Positions 1 to 5,233 of a stretch of DNA of 5,400 nucleotides are shown in pieces; within the stretch, counting starts at the first letter, position 1, and the number at the start of each line of letters is the position of its first letter. The stretch comes from Candidatus Bathyarchaeota archaeon (GTDB lineage: Archaea > Thermoproteota > Bathyarchaeia > RBG-16-48-13 > JAGMEO01), in contig JAUVYS010000096.1 in NCBI GenBank assembly GCA_030602965.1, positions 1 through 5,400 on the forward strand, read 5' to 3'. The notes under the pieces were generated by a model. That model did no database searches. It saw only the letters and a program-made list of their open reading frames with translations, and had not been told where the DNA came from. The position numbers were made by a program, and so were the translations under genes.

Positions 1-438
1 AGCACGGTGTACACGGCTAAATATTATGTATACGACTTGAACGTGGTAGTTATAGATGCAGCGTCCACCCCTCTTCAAGGCAGCACCGTTAAAGTGTTCC
101 TACCAAATGGAACAGCCTTAGAAACAGTTACTGCAGATGGGTCAGGAACCGCGTTCTTCCATCAGATGCCTACTAGCAACTACAACATTGAAGCCACTTA
201 CTGGAGCGTTACAAACTCAACGACCTTAAACCTCATAGAGAATCTAAACATACAACTCCGAATACCTATGTTAAACATGTTAACCCTCGTACTCTTAATA
301 TTCACAATAGGCGGAGTCATCGTATTAGCGGGTAACTATTATAACATAAGAGAAAAGATCATAACGACAAGAGTAAAACGAGGACGGAAGAAGAAGTCAA
401 ATTCAGAGAAAAAAACACTCTCGTCTCTTAATCTATAA
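1..438 (+). CDS. C-terminal part of a membrane-anchored surface protein with a beta-sandwich (carboxypeptidase-regulatory-like) domain
   Basis: The reading frame is open from base 1 and stops at TAA 436-438, so the gene starts outside the window and only 145 codons are seen. The first 85 or so visible residues alternate hydrophobic and polar residues around VVVIDA, STPLQGSTVKV, LPNGT and TADGSGTAFF, the pattern of a carboxypeptidase-regulatory-like or Ig-like extracellular beta-sandwich. About codons 92-113 form one hydrophobic helix (LNMLTLVLLIF, then IGGVIVLAG). The rest is a charged tail rich in Lys and Arg (RVKRGRKKK). By the positive-inside rule the tail is cytoplasmic and the sandwich external, giving a type I, C-terminally anchored protein. 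Function cannot be told from this fragment; a cell-surface, binding or S-layer-associated protein is inferred. The GTG at 7 lies inside the domain and is not a credible start. Confidence 0.75.
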   Translation, partial: STVYTAKYYVYDLNVVVIDAASTPLQGSTVKVFLPNGTALETVTADGSGTAFFHQMPTSNYNIEATYWSVTNSTTLNLIENLNIQLRIPMLNMLTLVLLIFTIGGVIVLAGNYYNIREKIITTRVKRGRKKKSNSEKKTLSSLNL

Positions 439-487
439 ACTCAAGGTCAGTGCAAATACAAAAAAGAGCAAGCATTATAGTTTGTTT

Positions 488-494
488 AAGGAGG
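488..494 (+). promoter_or_regulatory. Strong Shine-Dalgarno AAGGAGG ahead of the uracil-DNA glycosylase
   Basis: AAGGAGG is a full match to the anti-Shine-Dalgarno end of 16S rRNA. It lies 7 bases before an in-frame CTG at 502 but 22 bases before the ATG at 517. A weaker AAGGA (508-512) lies 4 bases before that ATG. The placement therefore bears on which start is used. Confidence 0.6.
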
Positions 495-516
495 CGCTCT
501 TCTGTCTAAGGAAGAG

Positions 517-1092
517 ATGACTAAAACTATTGTTAATGAAGTTGAAAAATGTAAGAAGTGTGACTTATGGTGTCAAAGAAACAAACCTGTTGCTGGTTCA
601 GGTGCTCTCAGCGCGGATGTTGTGTTTATTGGTGAAGCCCCTGGACGAAATGAAGATCTTCAAGGCCTTCCATTTGTAGGATCTGCAGGCAAAATATTGG
701 ACACTCTTCTCCTTCAAATAGGAACCTCAAGAAACGAGGTATACATAACAAACATTGTTAAATGTAGACCCCCAAAAAACCAAGCCCCTAAAACAAAAGA
801 AATCGAAGCTTGCGGGTCTTATTTGGATAAGCAGATTCAAATTATAAAACCCAAGATTATAGTGACATTAGGAAGACATTCTACAAAATATGTTCTCTCT
901 AAAGTTGGCTTGAAGGTAACTAACATCTCTGCTGTACGTGGTAAAGTACATCATGTTCACATGTTTGGAAGAAACTTCACTATTATTCCAATGTATCATC
1001 CAGCTGCTTCTTTGTATAATCCCAAGTACAAAGATTCCATTCAAAAGGATTTTCAAACCCTGAAACATGAATTAGTTAAGCTCAAAATATGA
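517..1092 (+). CDS. Family 4 uracil-DNA glycosylase (4Fe-4S)
   Basis: Removes uracil, arising from cytosine deamination or misincorporation, from DNA, starting base excision repair in the cytoplasm. Seen: motif GEAPGRNED at residues 39-47 followed by GLPFVGSAGKILD, the active-site and uracil-binding signature of families 4 and 5, and HPAA at 161-164, the second catalytic motif. Four cysteines, C12 and C15 (CxxC) then C83 and C99 (C-X15-C), have the spacing that binds the 4Fe-4S cluster of family 4 enzymes. GEAPG with an acidic residue shortly after, and the length of 191 residues, fit family 4. The ATG at 517 is used here as the conservative start. A CTG at 502 would add five residues (MSKEE before MTK) and has the better ribosome site. 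It starts 78 bases after the surface-protein gene and ends in TGA. Function is secure; only the start is open. Confidence 0.93.
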   Translation: MTKTIVNEVEKCKKCDLWCQRNKPVAGSGALSADVVFIGEAPGRNEDLQGLPFVGSAGKILDTLLLQIGTSRNEVYITNIVKCRPPKNQAPKTKEIEACGSYLDKQIQIIKPKIIVTLGRHSTKYVLSKVGLKVTNISAVRGKVHHVHMFGRNFTIIPMYHPAASLYNPKYKDSIQKDFQTLKHELVKLKI

Positions 1093-1167
1093 CCGAGAAG
1101 ATCTAAACTCTTTTAATCTGTAAATTGGAATTAATTTAGTATTTCAAGTATCATAAAAATGATTCAA

Positions 1168-1174
1168 GAGGGTG
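1168..1174 (+). promoter_or_regulatory. Shine-Dalgarno GAGGGTG of the aminopeptidase gene
   Basis: GAGGGTG lies 6 bases before the ATG at 1181 and supports that start. Upstream, an AT-rich stretch around 1131-1144 (TTAATTTAGTATTT) could hold a TATA box at a fitting distance, but the match is loose. Confidence 0.6.
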
Positions 1175-1180
1175 TAGTTT

Positions 1181-2272
1181 ATGAAAGCATCATTCAATCA
1201 GCGGTTTGCAAAGCAGGTAATAAGAGAGTCCATGAGGATTTCGGAAAGGGAAAACGTCTACATATCCTCAGTAAGAAACGCGTTGGATTTAGCTGAAGCA
1301 ATGGCTCTTGAATGCGCTCTAGTGGGAGCTAAGCCTATTATAACAACATATTCCAGCAAATATATGAAGAGAGCTTTAACTGAGCCTGAAGAAAAATATA
1401 TAGAATACACTCCAAAACACCAACTTGCAGCTATAGGAGAAACAGATGCTTATATTGGCATAGGTAGACCTGCCCTTTCTACAGTTCCTCTCTCAAGAAT
1501 TGGAGCTTGGAGAAGGGGTAGAAAACCAATTAGCGATAAGATCGATGAGAGGAAAACACACTGGGCGGCTGTTGCTTATCCAACAAGAGAACGAGCAAAA
1601 GAAACCAATGTTCCGTTTAATAAGATTAAGAACAGTATTCTGTCTGCTCTTGACATTGATTATAAGGATCTCTCAAAGAAAGGCTTCGCAATTGCCAACT
1701 ATTTAGCTGACTCTAGAGAGGTTCATTTAACATCTCCTCTTGGAACAGACTTGACTTTTCAAGTCACCGGAAGAAAGTGGATCGTTGATGATGGTGTGAT
1801 CAGTGAAGAAGACGTAGCTATGGAAGATGTTGGATTGAATTTGCCTTGTGGAGAAATTTTTGTCTGTCCTATAGAGGAAAGCGCTCAAGGCACTGTCTTC
1901 TTTGATGTACCCACCTACTATTTTGGTCACAAAGTGAAAGATCTCCACCTCGTATTCCAAGAAGGAAAGGTCATCGAACATGACGCTAAGGAAGGGAAGA
2001 GAGATTTTAAGGAAGTGCTTGACTCAGCGACAGGTGACAAAGACAGGATCGCTGAATTTGCTATGGGGCTCAATCCGAAAGCTACTTTCATAAATAATAT
2101 ACTTGTTGATGAAAAAGTCTTAGGTAGCGTACACGTAGCAATAGGTAGTAATAAAGGTCCAGCTTATGGTGGCAAAAACGACAGCAGCATCCACTGGGAT
2201 CTAGTCATGACAAAACCAACAGTCGTCGTAGATGGCAAGACTGTCATGAAAGAAGGAAAATTCAAAATATAG
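1181..2272 (+). CDS. M29-family metallo-aminopeptidase (thermophilic aminopeptidase type)
   Basis: Cleaves N-terminal residues from peptides using a two-metal centre; a cytoplasmic enzyme of peptide turnover. Seen: LPCGEIF at residues 221-227, then the stretch around GTVFFD (237-242), the conserved core of M29. Candidate metal ligands by pattern are E225, E292 (in RIAEFAMGLNP), H318 (GSVHVAIG), and H338 with D340 (IHWD), with the conserved Tyr at Y329. These match from memory the Glu, Glu, His, Tyr, His-x-Asp order of thermophilic aminopeptidases; assignment of single ligands is inference. At 363 residues it is shorter than the roughly 400-residue bacterial members, as is usual for the archaeal branch. 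There is no signal peptide. ATG 1181 is supported by a well-placed GAGGGTG. It lies 88 bases after the glycosylase and 104 before gatB, so a single operon is not required. No odd features or broken motifs were seen. Confidence 0.88.
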   Translation: MKASFNQRFAKQVIRESMRISERENVYISSVRNALDLAEAMALECALVGAKPIITTYSSKYMKRALTEPEEKYIEYTPKHQLAAIGETDAYIGIGRPALSTVPLSRIGAWRRGRKPISDKIDERKTHWAAVAYPTRERAKETNVPFNKIKNSILSALDIDYKDLSKKGFAIANYLADSREVHLTSPLGTDLTFQVTGRKWIVDDGVISEEDVAMEDVGLNLPCGEIFVCPIEESAQGTVFFDVPTYYFGHKVKDLHLVFQEGKVIEHDAKEGKRDFKEVLDSATGDKDRIAEFAMGLNPKATFINNILVDEKVLGSVHVAIGSNKGPAYGGKNDSSIHWDLVMTKPTVVVDGKTVMKEGKFKI

Positions 2273-2309
2273 AAATCAATTTAACACAAAAAAATTATGA
2301 AAATGTTTG

Positions 2310-2329
2310 AGTAGAATTAGCTACTTTTT
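2310..2329 (+). terminator. Possible terminator hairpin with T-tract after the aminopeptidase gene
   Basis: AGTAG (2310-2314) pairs with CTACT (2321-2325) over a 6-base loop and is followed by TTTT. The stem is only 5 bp, so the T-run typical of archaeal termination may be the working part. It lies 37 bases after the aminopeptidase stop. Confidence 0.35.
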
Positions 2330-2341
2330 CTAAATAAAAAT
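2330..2341 (+). promoter_or_regulatory. Candidate TATA box for gatB
   Basis: The AT-rich run CTAAATAAAAAT matches the archaeal box A style. Transcription from about 25 bases downstream would begin close to 2360, leaving a short leader that holds the GAGGT ribosome site at 2366-2370. The whole spacer is AT-rich, so the exact box is uncertain. Confidence 0.4.
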
Positions 2342-2365
2342 AATAATTCTAAGACTGCCCACACA

Positions 2366-2370
2366 GAGGT
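2366..2370 (+). promoter_or_regulatory. Shine-Dalgarno GAGGT deciding the GTG start of gatB
   Basis: GAGGT lies 6 bases before GTG 2377. The next residues (SKKTLEVIIGLEVH) lead directly into the family's N-terminal motif, so this GTG start is well supported. Confidence 0.7.
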
Positions 2371-2376
2371 CTAGAA

Positions 2377-3837
2377 GTGAGTAAAAAAACATTAGAAGTC
2401 ATAATTGGGTTAGAAGTCCACTGCCAGCTCACTAATTTGGAAACTAAACTTTTCTGTGGGTGTCCGTCAGATTATAGAGGATCCAGGCCCAACAGCCATG
2501 TCTGTCCAGTCTGCCTTGGTCTTCCTGGCGCTCTACCAGTTTTAAACGCGAAATCGGTAAAAGACGCAGTTATGGTTGCCCTCGCATTAGGCTCAAAAAT
2601 ACCTGAGAAGACCATCTTCTTCAGAAAGAACTATTACTACCCTGATATGTCAAAGAACTTTCAGATCTCTCAATACGATAAAGCCGGAGGCATACCTATA
2701 GCAACAGGTGGTGCACTGAAAATTGAAGGCAACCATAAACAGAAGAAAGTTGGAATCATAAGGTTACAGCTTGAAGAGGACCCTGCAAAACTTGTACATT
2801 TAGGCACAATCAAAACGTCGCCATACACACTTGTTGACTACAATCGATCTGGTATTGCGCTTCTCGAAATTGTAACTGAGCCAGATCTAGAATCACCAAG
2901 TGAAGCCCGCTTATTTCTGAAAAAATTGAGGTCGATCCTTGAACATCTTGGAGTATCTAATGGTGAACTTGAAGGCGCAATGAGAAGTGACGCAAACGTG
3001 TCCATAGCAGGAGGAGGCAGGGTTGAAATTAAGAACATATCCTCCTTCAAAGAGGTTGAAAGAGCCCTGCATTTTGAGATCATCCGTCAAACATCCAAGA
3101 TGGAAAGAGGAACCCAAGTACAGATGGAGACTAGACACTGGGATGAAGCACGGAGAGTCACTATCTCCCTTAGAACTAAAGAGACAGAGCAAGAGTATCG
3201 ATACTTCCCTGAACCTGACCTCGTTCCACTCGTTATTTCAAAAGATTACATTGAAGAATGTAAGAAAATACTTCCAGAGTTACCTGATGTGAGAGCTAGA
3301 CGTTTTGTTAAACAGTACAGAATACCATTATATGACGCAAGAGTGTTAACTGGAGAGAAAGCTTTAGCTGACTTCTTTGAGGAATGCACCAAGATTTACG
3401 ATGACCCAAAAAAGGTTAGTAATTGGGTGATGGGGGACCTTTTAAGAAGACTTCATGAAGAGGACGTTGAAATTAGAGAATCAAAAATCACACCAAAACA
3501 CCTTGGCAAAATGCTAAACTTAACTGATGACGGTGTCATCAGTGGAAAGATAGCAAAAAAAGTTTTACAAATAATGGTCAAGACCGGGAAAATGCCAGAA
3601 GAGGTTGTTGAGGAAGAAGGGCTGACTCAAATCTCATCAGAAAAACTTCTGGATAAAATGGTGAATAAAGTCTTTGAGCGCCATCCGAAAGCTGTGCGGG
3701 ATGCGTTGAAAGATGAGAAAGCAGCACATTTTCTGGTTGGAGAATTGATGAGAGTCACCAATGGAAAAGCTGACCCACAACTTGCAAACAAGATAGTTAA
3801 GAGAAAATTGAAACAGATCTCAAAGTTAAGAATTTAA
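2377..3837 (+). CDS. gatB: Aspartyl/glutamyl-tRNA(Asn/Gln) amidotransferase subunit B
   Basis: Subunit of the GatCAB complex, which converts Asp-tRNA(Asn), and in some organisms Glu-tRNA(Gln), to the amidated form; GatB phosphorylates the mischarged aminoacyl group and binds the tRNA. Seen: GLEVHCQL at residues 11-18; zinc-site cysteines C27 and C29 (FCGC) with C43 and C46 (CPVC); YYYPDMSKNFQISQY at 86-100; LEEDPAKLVH at 132-141; the family signature DYNRSGIALLEIVTEPD at 154-170; EGAMRSDANVS at 199-209; and RYFPEPDL at 275-282. The tail from about residue 340 is the helical GatB/YqeY tRNA-binding domain. At 486 residues it has GatB length and lacks the inserted domain of archaeal GatE (about 620 residues). 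In Archaea, where GatDE makes Gln-tRNA, GatCAB usually serves Asn-tRNA formation. No gatA or gatC is adjacent. It ends at TAA 3 bases from the convergent membrane-protein gene. Confidence 0.96.
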   Translation: MSKKTLEVIIGLEVHCQLTNLETKLFCGCPSDYRGSRPNSHVCPVCLGLPGALPVLNAKSVKDAVMVALALGSKIPEKTIFFRKNYYYPDMSKNFQISQYDKAGGIPIATGGALKIEGNHKQKKVGIIRLQLEEDPAKLVHLGTIKTSPYTLVDYNRSGIALLEIVTEPDLESPSEARLFLKKLRSILEHLGVSNGELEGAMRSDANVSIAGGGRVEIKNISSFKEVERALHFEIIRQTSKMERGTQVQMETRHWDEARRVTISLRTKETEQEYRYFPEPDLVPLVISKDYIEECKKILPELPDVRARRFVKQYRIPLYDARVLTGEKALADFFEECTKIYDDPKKVSNWVMGDLLRRLHEEDVEIRESKITPKHLGKMLNLTDDGVISGKIAKKVLQIMVKTGKMPEEVVEEEGLTQISSEKLLDKMVNKVFERHPKAVRDALKDEKAAHFLVGELMRVTNGKADPQLANKIVKRKLKQISKLRI

Positions 3838-3840
3838 CAT

Positions 3841-4089
3841 TCATTTTCTTTTTAGCGTTCTTTTTAGTCCTTCAAAATTCGAAAATAGAAACAGTAGAAG
3901 CCCAACAACAAAAATACCCCATCCGAAAGTCCACGCTTGAGATTCAGACAAGTTGAATAGTCGATAAAGAGCGTAACTAACGAAGGGTGCGCTAATCATC
4001 AATAAAGCTATTAAGACGTCTTTAAAGGACGCATAAGATATACGTTTATTTCTATTTTTGAAGTTTCTCTTGGACAAGCTTGATGGCAC
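3841..4089 (-). CDS. Small two-helix membrane protein of unknown function
   Basis: I do not recognise a family. The 82 residues comprise a basic N-terminus (SKRNFKNRNKR), a first hydrophobic helix at about residues 25-44 (VLIALLMISAPFVSYALYRL), a short polar turn (NLSESQ), a second helix at about 52-71 (AWTFGWGIFVVGLLLFLFSN) and a basic tail (LKRTLKRK). Both ends are strongly positive, so N-in/C-in topology is likely, a hairpin in the membrane. The start is either GTG at 4089-4087 or TTG at 4077-4075; AGGTG at 4091-4087 lies 9 bases before the TTG and would make the protein begin MSKRN, which looks natural. It starts 15 bases after the trmI stop on the same strand, so co-transcription with trmI is likely, which does not by itself assign function. 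Helix pattern, separation from neighbours and placement in the operon argue that it is a real gene. Confidence 0.65.
   Translation of the reverse strand: MPSSLSKRNFKNRNKRISYASFKDVLIALLMISAPFVSYALYRLFNLSESQAWTFGWGIFVVGLLLFLFSNFEGLKRTLKRK
3844..3865 (+). terminator. T-tract terminator of gatB lying inside the 3' end of the convergent gene
   Basis: T-runs at 3844-3847, 3849-3853 and 3861-3865 begin 7 bases after the gatB stop. Archaeal RNA polymerase stops at such U-rich tracts without a hairpin. On the other strand the same bases encode the Lys/Arg-rich end of the small membrane protein, so the T-richness could also be due to those AAA/AAG/AGA codons alone. Confidence 0.4.
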
Positions 4090-4104
4090 CTGAATTTCAA
4101 AGGT

Positions 4105-4896
4105 TTATTGTATTACTTCCTTAATTGTTTTTCTTGCGTGGATGATGTAGCCGGTGTGTCCTATCATCAGGGTCTCAGGTCTTGTTTGCCCACGTTTCAC
4201 TTTCATTCTCCTCACTATGCTCTCTAATGCTTCTATTTCAACAAATCCATTTTCCTTCAGTACTTCTACAGTGTTGACAACTTGCTCTATTGTAGGACTA
4301 AAAGACACAAGAACCCCACATGCTTTTAGAGCCTCGTAAGCTACGGGTACAACCTTCCATGGTGTTGCTAAATCAAGCACCACTGCATCAACATCCTTCT
4401 CTTCAATTCCAAGCGTCACATCCTTATTTTTCAAAACAACGCGATCTAACATTCCAACTCTTTCCAAGTTCTTCCCTGCTTTTTCCATGAATTCAGACTT
4501 TATTTCATAACTGTATATTTTACCTGAAGAACCAACAAAATTAGCTAGAATGGTAGTTAACGCTCCACTTCCTGTACCCGCTTCTACCACCCTGCTTCCA
4601 CAACCAATGCCCGAATATACCAGTATTAACCCCATGTCCTTTGGATAGATGATTTGAGTTGCACGCAACATTTTTCGGGTATAGTCTAGAACCGAGGGTT
4701 TCAACAAAACAAAATCTGCACTCAAACTACTCTTAACCAACTCTCCAAACTTTCTACCAATAATATCATCATGATTGACATAGCCACGATGAGTGTGGAA
4801 GCTATTGCCAGGTTTCACCTTGATTAAGAAAGTTCTTTTCCTGTCCAAAAAAAGCAAAACATCATCGTTCTCACGAATAATTCCACGATCAGACAA
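4105..4896 (-). CDS. trmI: tRNA (adenine-N1)-methyltransferase, TrmI family (m1A57/58)
   Basis: Transfers a methyl group from S-adenosylmethionine to N1 of adenine 58, and in known archaeal enzymes also 57, in the T-loop of tRNA; works as a homotetramer in the cytoplasm. Numbered from the TTG start at 4896 (263 residues): a small N-terminal beta domain (VLLFLDRKRTFLIKV); RATQIIYPKD at 78-87, which leads into the Rossmann fold; SAM motif I EAGTGSG at 105-111; an acidic end of strand 2 (YSYE); catalytic motif DLATPW at 175-180, with D175 and PW as in the family; and a C-terminal RPETLMIGHTGYIIHARK segment. An upstream in-frame TTG at 4929 would add 11 residues, but it lies before the AGGAG site (4911-4907) and the extension (LCHYFRRFFG) does not look like the family, whose N-termini begin close to REND/VLLF. 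The middle residues of DLATPW differ from the common DLP[DE]PW, a mild variation. Confidence 0.92.
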   Translation of the reverse strand: MSDRGIIRENDDVLLFLDRKRTFLIKVKPGNSFHTHRGYVNHDDIIGRKFGELVKSSLSADFVLLKPSVLDYTRKMLRATQIIYPKDMGLILVYSGIGCGSRVVEAGTGSGALTTILANFVGSSGKIYSYEIKSEFMEKAGKNLERVGMLDRVVLKNKDVTLGIEEKDVDAVVLDLATPWKVVPVAYEALKACGVLVSFSPTIEQVVNTVEVLKENGFVEIEALESIVRRMKVKRGQTRPETLMIGHTGYIIHARKTIKEVIQ

Positions 4897-4906
4897 CCCA
4901 AAGAAT

Positions 4907-4911
4907 CTCCT
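4907..4911 (-). promoter_or_regulatory. Shine-Dalgarno AGGAG deciding the TTG start of trmI
   Basis: On the minus strand AGGAG at 4911-4907 lies 10 bases before TTG 4896-4894. No in-frame ATG is near, and the upstream TTG at 4929 has no comparable site, so the downstream TTG is preferred. Confidence 0.55.
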
Positions 4912-4927
4912 AAAATAATGACATAGC

Positions 4928-4941
4928 AATTACGAGTAATT
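4928..4941. repeat. Inverted repeat AATTAC-GA-GTAATT in the trmI leader
   Basis: Perfect 6+6 bp arms with a 2-base spacer, lying just downstream of the candidate trmI TATA box (minus-strand TATACA at 4954-4949), where a repressor would block initiation. It is AT-rich and short, so chance is possible. Confidence 0.35.
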
Positions 4942-4948
4942 AAAACAA

Positions 4949-4956
4949 TGTATAGT
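4949..4956 (-). promoter_or_regulatory. Candidate TATA box for trmI
   Basis: The minus strand reads ACTATACA. Initiation about 25 bases downstream would fall near 4925, leaving a leader of about 30 bases that contains the AGGAG site. This implies trmI need not depend on the upstream microprotein gene. The motif match is moderate. Confidence 0.35.
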
Positions 4957-4967
4957 AAGGAACGATT

Positions 4968-4980
4968 TTATGATTCATAA
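4968..4980. repeat. Palindrome TTATGA-T-TCATAA upstream of the trmI TATA box
   Basis: Perfect 6+6 bp arms around one central base, between the microprotein stop (4996) and the candidate trmI TATA box. It could be a regulator site for trmI, or a weak hairpin at the 3' end of the microprotein transcript, though no T-run follows on the minus strand. Confidence 0.35.
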
Positions 4981-4995
4981 GCACATGAAGTACTT

Positions 4996-5088
4996 TTACT
5001 TGTAACGGGCTCTACGCTTCTGCCGAGCCTTCTTTTGCCGCTTCATCTTTTTCTTCTTTGTCTTTTTACTGTGATGTTTCCTAGCCAT
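4996..5088 (-). CDS. Highly basic 30-residue microprotein (eL41-like in composition)
   Basis: Minus-strand ATG 5088-5086 to TAA 4998-4996 encodes 30 residues beginning MARKHHSKKTKKKK and ending RRARYK. By count, 12 are Lys and 6 Arg, two more are His, and there is no acidic residue and almost no hydrophobic one. Such a peptide would form a single basic helix bound to RNA or DNA. Ribosomal protein eL41, a 25-residue all-basic helix, has the same character, and archaeal genomes do carry tiny ribosomal proteins, but the residues do not align well enough for me to name it. Support for a real gene: its own TATA-like CTTATAAG upstream, a partial ribosome site GTGAT 4-8 bases before the ATG, a clean stop, and placement in an otherwise empty stretch next to trmI. 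An in-frame ATG two codons upstream (5094) would give MIMARK. Another possibility is a DNA-compacting peptide. Confidence 0.6.
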   Translation of the reverse strand: MARKHHSKKTKKKKMKRQKKARQKRRARYK

Positions 5089-5126
5089 TATCATCACACA
5101 CTGATACCCACATACAAATAATAAAT

Positions 5127-5137
5127 ATCTTATAAGT
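5127..5137 (-). promoter_or_regulatory. Candidate promoter (TATA with BRE) of the microprotein gene
   Basis: The minus strand reads ACTTATAAGAT, with the purine/A-rich AACAAA just upstream as in a BRE. Initiation about 25 bases downstream (near 5107) would leave a leader of roughly 20 bases with GTGAT as the ribosome site. A second AT-rich run, ATTTATTATT, lies just downstream and might serve instead. Confidence 0.45.
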
Positions 5138-5183
5138 TTGTTAAAATGTCAGAAACATAAACAATCGATTTACCTTTTAAACA

Positions 5184-5207
5184 TTACATAAACAGAAGCT
5201 TATGTAA
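5184..5207. repeat. Perfect 8+8 bp inverted repeat, candidate operator at the transporter promoter
   Basis: TTACATAA (5184-5191) and TTATGTAA (5200-5207) are exact reverse complements separated by 8 bases, so half-site centres are 16 bases apart. The right arm, with the adjoining GC (GCTTATGTAA, 5198-5207), sits about 27-36 bases before the transporter ATG, where a TATA box would stand for a leaderless or nearly leaderless mRNA. This is the geometry of a dimeric winged-helix repressor site (MarR, PadR or TetR style) overlapping an archaeal TATA box. The regulator is not in the window. Confidence 0.5.
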
Positions 5208-5233
5208 CACGCGCAATATTGGATTAAAAGATA

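Noticed and set aside
868..1068. Minus-strand 66-codon frame opposite the uracil-DNA glycosylase.
   Set aside because: Opposite a strongly conserved coding region containing the HPAA motif; no independent support.
1787..1805. GATGATGGTGTGATCAGTG in the aminopeptidase gene nearly repeats GATGACGGTGTCATCAGTG at 3526-3544 in gatB.
   Set aside because: Both simply encode the common loop residues DDGVIS in frame in two unrelated proteins; two mismatches and no flanking similarity, so coincidence rather than a repeat element.
3023..3292. An 89-codon open frame on the plus strand inside gatB, and similar frames on the minus strand (2838-3083, 2911-3192).
   Set aside because: They lie wholly inside the unmistakable gatB coding region, lack ribosome sites and encode no recognisable domain; shadows of the real gene.
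4154..4339. Plus-strand 61-codon frame opposite trmI.
   Set aside because: Antisense to conserved methyltransferase motifs, no ribosome site, composition typical of an antisense shadow.
4910..4924. Minus-strand mini-frame ATG TCA TTA TTT TAG whose stop overlaps the trmI Shine-Dalgarno, as a possible leader peptide.
   Set aside because: Four codons can occur by chance in AT-rich DNA and the site has no ribosome-binding signal of its own; no way to support it from the sequence.
5214..5221. Palindrome CAATATTG just before the transporter start.
   Set aside because: An 8-base AT-rich palindrome is expected by chance; the longer dyad at 5184-5207 is the better regulatory candidate.
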